The translations under genes and the position numbers were made by a program. Positions 1-4,725 of a stretch of DNA of 20,481 bases are shown here, piece by piece (the stretch's first letter is position 1; each line of letters opens with the position of its first letter). This DNA comes from a virus. Location: positions 1 to 20,481 of the IMG/VR virus record IMGVR_UViG_3300030103_000383; one strand, 5' to 3'. The notes below the pieces were generated by a model. It searched no databases. It was given only the letters and a program-made list of their open reading frames with translations, and was not told the origin of the DNA.

Positions 1-243
1 TTAGAAGTTATCAACGAACTTAATCCAGTAGCTTACAACTGGAAAGCTGATGGTAAAGCAGATGAAGGTTTAATAGCTCAAGAGGTGTTAGATGTAGTAC
101 CAAATGCTGTATCAGGTTCAGAAGAAGATATGTACCAAATGGATTACAGTAAGTTGGTAACACATCTTGTTAAAGCTGTACAAGAGCAACAAGAACAAAT
201 AGAATCACTAACAAGTGAAATTGCAATTTTAAAGGAGAAATAA
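1..243 (+). CDS. Tail fibre/spike C-terminus, S74 intramolecular chaperone domain (partial, 5' end outside window)
   Basis: The window opens inside a gene whose last 80 residues are visible. They match the C-terminal intramolecular chaperone domain of phage tail fibres and spikes (peptidase S74, endosialidase type). The visible hallmarks are LNPVAYNWK near the start, GLIAQEVLDVVPNAV, MDYSKLVTHLVKAVQEQQ, and a closing coiled coil ending in LKEK. In this family the domain trimerises the fibre and is then usually cut off by self-cleavage. The cleavage site lies upstream and is not visible, so activity cannot be judged. The gene marks the end of a host-recognition fibre gene. It is followed after 1 nt by a small protein gene whose ribosome binding site (AAGGAG, about 231-236) lies inside the last codons, so the two are probably translationally coupled. 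Confidence 0.9.
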   Translation, partial: LEVINELNPVAYNWKADGKADEGLIAQEVLDVVPNAVSGSEEDMYQMDYSKLVTHLVKAVQEQQEQIESLTSEIAILKEK

Positions 244-244
244 T

Positions 245-589
245 ATGGCAATATCTTATACCTGGGATGTAAGCACATGCGATACATACCCATCAAAAAG
301 CGGTAAATCTAATGTGGTGCATAATGTCCACTGGCGACTAACTGGCTCTGATAGTTCTAATAAGGACTCTGACGGTAACCCACAAACTGCTACAGTTTAT
401 GGTAGCCAAGGCGTTAGTACAGATGATCTATCAAGTTTTATAAACTGGTCTGATCTTAAAGCTAGTGATGTGCAAGGTTGGGTTGAAGCTGGATTAGGTG
501 CTGATGAAGTTAAATCTTTGAAAGCTAGCGTAGATGCACAAATAGCTGAAAAAGTATCACCATCATCAGTTGTTAAAGTTTTAAGTTAA
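245..589 (+). CDS. Small phage protein downstream of tail fibre (DUF7936-like)
   Basis: This 114-residue protein has no signal peptide or membrane segment. It begins ISYTWDVS and later reads VVHNVHWRLTGSD and then WSDLKASDVQGWVEAGLGADEV. This order, a short beta-rich N-terminus with a W..TG.D motif followed by a helix containing GW(I/V), resembles a family of small proteins next to tail-fibre genes in cyanophages and other marine phages (DUF7936-like, from memory). The function is unknown; a virion or fibre-associated role is inferred from position only. The start is supported by an AAGGAG about 8 nt upstream, inside the end of the tail-fibre gene. Confidence 0.8.
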   Translation: MAISYTWDVSTCDTYPSKSGKSNVVHNVHWRLTGSDSSNKDSDGNPQTATVYGSQGVSTDDLSSFINWSDLKASDVQGWVEAGLGADEVKSLKASVDAQIAEKVSPSSVVKVLS

Positions 590-611
590 TTTTTTTAAAG
601 AGGGGATATAT

Positions 612-881
612 ATGGTTAAAAAAGAAAAAGAAGTTGATAAGGGTCCAGTAGTTTCTGTAGATGGTGCAGAAATGTATGTTAGGGATCTTGATGAAAATCA
701 AAGATATTTATATCATCAAATGGAAGATTTGAGCCGCAAACAATATACGGCACAAAGCGAACTAGACCAAATAAATGCGGCTTTGAGTGTTTTTAAAAAT
801 GCTTTTGTAAATTCAACAAAAGAGCAGGCAGATGAAGTATTACAGGAGAGCGATAATGAAGTGGATGCGAAAGTTAGTTAA
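612..881 (+). CDS. Small coiled-coil phage protein (DUF6447-like)
   Basis: This 89-residue charged protein has a lysine-rich start, a short segment VSVDGAEMYVRDLDENQR, then a long helix with heptad character (YHQMEDLSRKQYTAQSEL and onward) and an acidic tail. The layout of a short 'V.VDG.EY.v.dL' strand motif followed by a coiled coil matches a small family common in marine myophages and podophages (DUF6447-like, by eye). The function is unknown. A clear AGAGGGG ribosome binding site at about 599-605 supports the ATG at 612. The end overlaps the next gene by 26 nt in a different frame. Confidence 0.75.
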   Translation: MVKKEKEVDKGPVVSVDGAEMYVRDLDENQRYLYHQMEDLSRKQYTAQSELDQINAALSVFKNAFVNSTKEQADEVLQESDNEVDAKVS

Positions 882-1014
882 TTTTGTAACAAAATCTGAA
901 GATGTAGTTGTAAGAACTCGAGACAAAAAAGGCAGATATGTTGGCGACGATAAATCTACTCCTGATGTAAATGAGGCTTATACAACTAAAAGAGTAAAGA
1001 AAAGTAAAAAGTAA
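856..1014 (+). CDS. Small basic phage protein with DDKSTPDVNEA motif
   Basis: This short protein (52 residues) is basic at both ends. Its middle section reads RDKKGRYVGDDKSTPDVNEA, a motif I recognise from short uncharacterised proteins in marine phages. I chose ATG 856 over the in-frame ATG at 832. An AGGAG at 844-848 lies 7 nt before 856, whereas 832 lacks a good site and would add eight residues inside the preceding gene. The stop codon overlaps the start of the nuclease gene as TAATG, so translation is probably coupled. The function is unknown. Confidence 0.65.
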   Translation: MKWMRKLVNFVTKSEDVVVRTRDKKGRYVGDDKSTPDVNEAYTTKRVKKSKK

Positions 1015-1394
1015 TGGCTGATGCACCAGATGCATTTGTCTATAATGCAGCTCTTGAAAGAATAGTAGATGGTGATACCTTTGACTGTAGTTTAGATCTT
1101 GGATTTGATGTAAAACTACATAAGCAAAGAGTACGTCTAGCAGGTATAGATACACCTGAATCTAGGACAAGAGATAAAGCTGAAAAAGTTTTAGGTTTAG
1201 CTGCTAAGGCTAGATTAAAAGAACTGTGTGATGGCAACATAAAAGTTAAGTCTTTAGGTAAAGGTAAATATGGCCGTATATTAGGCATACCTTATACCGC
1301 AGATGGTAAAGATATTTGTCAGATGTTAATAGATGAAGGACACGCAGTTCCTTATGATGGCGGTAAGAAAACTAAAGTTTGGGGCGATCACTAA
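1014..1394 (+). CDS. Staphylococcal nuclease-like (thermonuclease) protein
   Basis: This 126-residue protein has the SNase fold signature and apparently a complete active site. VDGDT (D19, D21) matches the Ca-binding Asp pair. RVRLAGIDTPES supplies R41, D46, T47 and E49, matching R35, D40, T41 and E43 of the S. aureus enzyme. KYGR supplies R88, matching R87. The protein is therefore predicted to be a Ca-dependent phosphodiesterase that cuts DNA and/or RNA. There is no signal peptide, so it should act in the cytoplasm or be packaged. Such nucleases occur in many marine phages; suggested roles are host nucleic-acid degradation and nucleotide recycling. The start overlaps the previous stop (TAATG). 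It is the only recognisable enzyme between the tail fibre and the curli genes. Confidence 0.9.
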   Translation: MADAPDAFVYNAALERIVDGDTFDCSLDLGFDVKLHKQRVRLAGIDTPESRTRDKAEKVLGLAAKARLKELCDGNIKVKSLGKGKYGRILGIPYTADGKDICQMLIDEGHAVPYDGGKKTKVWGDH

Positions 1395-1397
1395 ACT

Positions 1398-1748
1398 GTG
1401 GAATCTGCTGTAACCGTTATTCAAGAGGTTGGTTTTCCTATTGCAGCAGCTTTAGGACTTGGATGGTTTATCTACAAACTTATCATGCGTATCGTTGACG
1501 GTATGGAGACCAAACTTGATACTGTTGATGAAAAAGTAGAAGGTCAGATTGCTGCAATTGAAGAAAGATTAGGAACAAAACTTGATAGCCAACACGGTAT
1601 TTTAGTTGCTCTTATTGACAGAGTGCGTAGTTTAGATAATGAGATTATTAGACAAGACACACTTATAAAAACTATACTAGGAGTACCGCAATTAATTGAT
1701 AGCAACAAAATTGCTAAGGCAGATAGAGATGACCAAAGAAAAGATTAA
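1398..1748 (+). CDS. Membrane-anchored coiled-coil phage protein
   Basis: This 116-residue protein starts at a GTG, 3 nt after the nuclease stop. Residues about 11-32 (VGFPIAAALGLGWFIYKLIM) form one membrane segment. They are followed by a long coiled coil with DTVDEKVEGQIAAIEERL and a second helix (ILVALIDRVRSLDNEIIRQD). The architecture resembles small uncharacterised membrane proteins often found near lysis and tail genes of cyanophages and SAR11 phages. It could be a holin-related or envelope-perturbing protein, but no specific family can be claimed. Its 3' end overlaps csgF by 20 nt, so it may be co-translated with the curli genes. Confidence 0.75.
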   Translation: MESAVTVIQEVGFPIAAALGLGWFIYKLIMRIVDGMETKLDTVDEKVEGQIAAIEERLGTKLDSQHGILVALIDRVRSLDNEIIRQDTLIKTILGVPQLIDSNKIAKADRDDQRKD

Positions 1749-2217
1749 ATTACCACTACACTACAAAATAATTGTTATTTGGGCTGTAGTTTTATTTGTT
1801 GGTATTATCTGCGTAAATGTCCAAGCAGACACGATAACCTTTAAATTCAAATCACCTTCTTTCTCTGGCATCAATACAAGCTCTCATTATCTTACTATAG
1901 AAAACCAAGAGCACATGCGTAAGATGACTATTAAAGAAGAAATAAAAGCTCTGCAAGATGAATTAGAGAGAGATGCAGAAAACACCACATTAGCAAGGTT
2001 TATTAGGAACTTAGAAAGCCGTATCTACGCACAAATATCAAGGCAAATAGTTGAAAATATGTTTGGGGAGACACAATCAACTGAAGGCTCGTTTGAACTT
2101 GAAGGTAATATAATATCTTACAAGATAGAGGACGGCATGATCATATTAACAATATTTAACTCAAATGATGGATCAACGACTACTATTGAACTCCCTCTTG
2201 GTGATTTCTCTTTCTAG
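1729..2217 (+). CDS. csgF: CsgF-like curli assembly protein
   Basis: The start is taken at ATG 1729, with AAGG about 9 nt upstream. An upstream TTG at 1696 would only add residues inside the previous gene. The 162-residue product has a signal peptide (hydrophobic residues 14-31, likely cut after A33). The mature N-terminus is DTITFKFKSPSFSG, which aligns directly with E. coli CsgF (GTMTFQFRNPNFGG), the peptide that plugs into the CsgG pore. The C-terminal half (IISYKIEDGMIILTIFN, then DGSTTTIEL) matches the CsgF beta-rich tail (YIVDI...GQLQLNV..., TGQTSTIQV). CsgF acts at the outer membrane, coupling curlin secretion to surface nucleation. The adjacent csgG makes the assignment firm. It overlaps csgG by 53 nt. 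Confidence 0.88.
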   Translation: MTKEKIKLPLHYKIIVIWAVVLFVGIICVNVQADTITFKFKSPSFSGINTSSHYLTIENQEHMRKMTIKEEIKALQDELERDAENTTLARFIRNLESRIYAQISRQIVENMFGETQSTEGSFELEGNIISYKIEDGMIILTIFNSNDGSTTTIELPLGDFSF

Positions 2218-2986
2218 TTGCTCTATACTAGAAGTTGTAAAAGATACTAAGCCAGACAGATTTAAAAGCAAAGGACTACATGAATATAATATTTATGAAC
2301 TCCAATCATATGAGTTAGCAAATGTGCAAGCACCCCTGGTAAAGCCTGTAGTTGCGGTTTATCCAACAGCTTTTACAGACCAAACGGGACAAAGAAAAAG
2401 TAACAGCGAGTTTGCTTTATTTTCATCAGCCATAACTCAGGCACCATACACCATTCTCATTCGTGCTTTGAAACATGCATCTAGCGGTAATTTTTTTCGT
2501 GTAGTAGAAAGAGTTGGTCTTGATAATCTAACAAAAGAAAGACAACTAATAAGATCTACTAGAGAACAGCTGGGCGAAAATCAGGCTCTTGGGCCTTTGC
2601 TATTTGCAGGTGTGTTGCTAGAAGGTGCCGTTGTAAGCTATGATAGTAACTTAGTTACTGGTGGTTTAGGTGCTAGATACCTGGGATTAGGATCAAGCAT
2701 GCAATATCGGGAGGATAGCGTAAGCGTCAGTCTTAGAATGGTATCAGTAGCTACTGGCGAGATATTAATAGAGGTTATGTCGCAAAAAACTATCTATAGT
2801 TATGGCCAATCGCAAGATGTTTTCAAATTTATAGAAATGGGAACAGAGTTGGTTGAAATAGAAACGGGAGCCACCCGCAACGAAAGCACAACCCTAGCTT
2901 TAATGAAAGCGATAGAGGGAGCAGTGCTAGAAATAATAAATATAGGAAATACACGAGGGTATTGGAAATATGAAGAAATTAATTAA
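2165..2986 (+). CDS. csgG: CsgG-like curli secretion channel lipoprotein
   Basis: This 273-residue protein aligns over nearly its full length with CsgG, the nonameric outer-membrane curlin pore. It has a lipoprotein signal with lipobox LSSC (lipidated C19). The core VVAVYPTAFTDQTGQ matches FVSVYNIQDETGQ. VVERVGLDNLTKERQLIR matches LERQGLQNLLNERKIIR. GGLGARYLGLGSSMQYREDSV matches the GGVGARYFGIGADTQY region. Also visible are RMVSVATGEIL, a QKTIYSY segment and a closing RGYWKYE (RGLWDLQ in E. coli). Tandem ATGs occur at 2165 and 2168; either fits. The first 53 nt overlap the end of csgF, so the csgF C-terminus and the CsgG signal peptide are encoded by the same DNA in two frames. The constriction loop differs from E. 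coli. No csgE is present nearby. Confidence 0.95.
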   Translation: MMDQRLLLNSLLVISLSSCSILEVVKDTKPDRFKSKGLHEYNIYELQSYELANVQAPLVKPVVAVYPTAFTDQTGQRKSNSEFALFSSAITQAPYTILIRALKHASSGNFFRVVERVGLDNLTKERQLIRSTREQLGENQALGPLLFAGVLLEGAVVSYDSNLVTGGLGARYLGLGSSMQYREDSVSVSLRMVSVATGEILIEVMSQKTIYSYGQSQDVFKFIEMGTELVEIETGATRNESTTLALMKAIEGAVLEIINIGNTRGYWKYEEIN

Positions 2987-3695
2987 TATTGTATTGTTTA
3001 TGTCTTTATCTTTGGTAGCAGATAATGAAATTAGCGTAACACAATCAGGAAATTCAGCAGCTATAGACTTAGAACAGCTTGGTAGCTCTAATTTAATAGG
3101 TGGTACATCAGCAGAAACAGGTAGCATGACTGCTTTAGATCTAGATGGAGTTTCAATGATACTTGACATCAACCAAATAGGCTCATCAAACGTTTTTAGA
3201 TCAGACGCTATAGATGGAGATAACTTTACAGGGTTTTTTGAATTTACGGGCGACAGTAACGTTTTTGACATATTGATGGATAGTACAGGACTAATTGATT
3301 CCGACTATGTAAACTTAAACATAAATGTAACAGGATCAAGCAACACGTTTGATTTAGCTATAGCTGAAGACGATGATGCGTCATATCTTGATTTAGATTG
3401 GATAATCACAGGTGGCAGCAATGATTTTGATTTCGACATAGATTACGCAAATGCGATAAACTATGTAGATGTTAATGGCAGCAGTAACACACTTAATTTT
3501 AGCGGTAGTGGTTATGCTGGTAACACGTCTTCTGATAGTGGGTATTTTTATTTAGATTTAGATGGTAGTTCAAACACAATTGATGTTACACAATCGTCAA
3601 CCTTGGCGAGGGACTATCTCAAGCTCATTACTAATACTTCTAATAGTAATATTTGTATCAAACAATCAGATTCAGGCGGCAGCACCTCCTGTTGA
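2970..3695 (+). CDS. Curlin-like (CsgA-type) secreted repeat protein
   Basis: This 241-residue protein has a short signal peptide (likely cut after A17). The rest is strand-turn repeats with a G-x-S-N turn: at residues 38-41, 71-74, 94-97, 122-125, 148-151, 170-173 and 199-202, spaced 22-33 residues apart. The mature N-terminus ISVTQSGNSAAI and segments such as LEQLGSSN, INQIGSSN and VTQSS resemble curlin repeats. Position right after csgG supports a substrate role for the curli pore, forming an extracellular amyloid-like fibre. Unlike E. coli CsgA it is very Asp-rich and Gln-poor, and ends in two Cys (C229, C241). CsgB-type nucleation and CsgA-type fibre functions cannot be separated by eye. 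It overlaps csgG by 17 nt and the FecR gene by 113 nt. Confidence 0.8.
   Translation: MKKLINIVLFMSLSLVADNEISVTQSGNSAAIDLEQLGSSNLIGGTSAETGSMTALDLDGVSMILDINQIGSSNVFRSDAIDGDNFTGFFEFTGDSNVFDILMDSTGLIDSDYVNLNINVTGSSNTFDLAIAEDDDASYLDLDWIITGGSNDFDFDIDYANAINYVDVNGSSNTLNFSGSGYAGNTSSDSGYFYLDLDGSSNTIDVTQSSTLARDYLKLITNTSNSNICIKQSDSGGSTSC
3048..3650 (+). repeat. Curlin-type strand-turn repeats in the coding region
   Basis: At least seven degenerate units are marked by a Gly-x-Ser-Asn turn (five read GSSN, with variants GDSN and GGSN) flanked by alternating hydrophobic/Asp strands such as YVNLNINVT and YFYLDLD. Unit length varies from 22 to 33 residues. The repetition is at protein level and the DNA has diverged, so these are old repeats rather than recent tandem duplications. 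Confidence 0.75.
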
Positions 3696-4725
3696 GATAG
3701 GAGATATATCTGAGCTCTCAGGCTCTGCTAGTGTTGTCAGAGATCAACCTTATGATGCTACAGTAAATTTTAGTATACAAACAAATGATGAGGCTATAAC
3801 TAATAATGGCCGTATGGCTATAAAGTTTTTAGATGACAGCCAGGTAAAACTTACAGAGCACTCACAACTTTTAATAAACGAATACGTTTTTGATCCTGAT
3901 CCAGATAAATCAAAAATGGCTCTTACCTTTGCGTTAGGAACAACAAGATTTATAACTGGTAATCTCAACCGTATCAATAAACAAAACATATCCTTACAAA
4001 CTCCAACTGCAAATATAGCTATACGTGGTACTGACTTTACTGCAACTGTTAACGAGTTAGGTGAATCATTAATAATACTGTTACCTGATGCATACGGTAT
4101 TTCTAGTGGTGAAATAGAAGTTATAACAGCAACAGGTAGTGTGATACTTAATCAACCTTTTCAAGCAACAACAGTCGACGTATTTGAAAGTGCGCCAACC
4201 AAACCTGTTATTTTAGATCTTACTCTAGACTTAATTGATAACATGCTTATAGTTTCACCACCTGATGAGGTAGTAATAGAGTCTGAAGATGTAATAATAA
4301 AATCTGATAGTATTTTAGATTTTAACGATTTGGATATTGATTATTTGGATGAAGATTTTTTAGATAATGAATCAGAACTAGAATTTACAGAGTTAGACAT
4401 AAATTACCTTGATGTTAATTTTTTAGAAGATCTGCTTGATGTTTTAGATGCGTTAGAGATTGCAGAAGAAGAAGATCAATTATCACAAGATATTGGCTCT
4501 ATTAGCATAACCGGAACTAAATTTGGACAGGACCCTGATACTCAAATAATATCTTTTATAGATGGTGAAAAACTTACCCTCATTAGAAGTGTTAATAATA
4601 CCGCTAGAGTTGATCTAGATACTAATGGTAGCTATACCGTTATTTTCATACAGGATGGTGTCTCTAAAACAATTAAAATAAACGGAGGTAGTAGTAGCGT
4701 TATTACTATTAGACAAAGCCAGTGA
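3583..4725 (+). CDS. Secreted FecR-domain protein with acidic tandem repeat
   Basis: The start is placed at ATG 3583 (380 residues). It gives a proper signal peptide (basic start, hydrophobic residues 16-26, cut near A32) and is the last possible start, because no in-frame ATG, GTG or TTG follows before the mature domain. ATG 3562 would add seven residues. Residues about 40-165 form a FecR domain: ISELSGSASVVRD, NGRMAIKFLDDSQVKL, FALGTTRFITG and TPTANIAIRGTDFTATV. FecR domains are periplasmic sensor modules. Here there is no N-terminal anti-sigma region and no sigma factor nearby. Residues 249-282 hold two acidic 13-residue repeats, followed by a small beta-rich C-terminal domain. The stop overlaps the cyclase start (GTGA), and a FecR/CHASE2-cyclase pairing is one I recall from bacterial genomes, so they probably act together in the periplasm. 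Confidence 0.82.
   Translation: MLHNRQPWRGTISSSLLILLIVIFVSNNQIQAAAPPVEIGDISELSGSASVVRDQPYDATVNFSIQTNDEAITNNGRMAIKFLDDSQVKLTEHSQLLINEYVFDPDPDKSKMALTFALGTTRFITGNLNRINKQNISLQTPTANIAIRGTDFTATVNELGESLIILLPDAYGISSGEIEVITATGSVILNQPFQATTVDVFESAPTKPVILDLTLDLIDNMLIVSPPDEVVIESEDVIIKSDSILDFNDLDIDYLDEDFLDNESELEFTELDINYLDVNFLEDLLDVLDALEIAEEEDQLSQDIGSISITGTKFGQDPDTQIISFIDGEKLTLIRSVNNTARVDLDTNGSYTVIFIQDGVSKTIKINGGSSSVITIRQSQ
4327..4428 (+). repeat. Acidic 13-residue tandem repeat in the FecR protein
   Basis: Two copies, DLDIDYLDEDFLD (4327-4365) and ELDINYLDVNFLE (4390-4428), are separated by an acidic eight-residue spacer. The codons differ between copies, so the similarity is maintained at protein level. 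The Asp spacing suggests a cation-binding or protein-interaction segment, but no known motif such as an EF-hand is matched. Confidence 0.7.

Noticed and set aside
1696-1728. TTG 1696 as start of CsgF
   Set aside because: ATG 1729 has an AAGG at suitable distance and yields a normal signal peptide. The longer form adds an unneeded basic extension inside the preceding gene.
3180-3480. Phage tail-fibre repeat instead of curlin
   Set aside because: The protein has a signal peptide, curlin-like QxGxxN segments and directly follows csgF and csgG. A virion fibre would not need export.
3562-3582. ATG 3562 as start of the FecR protein
   Set aside because: It would place seven extra residues before the signal peptide. 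ATG 3583 gives a compact export signal, although neither has a clear ribosome binding site.
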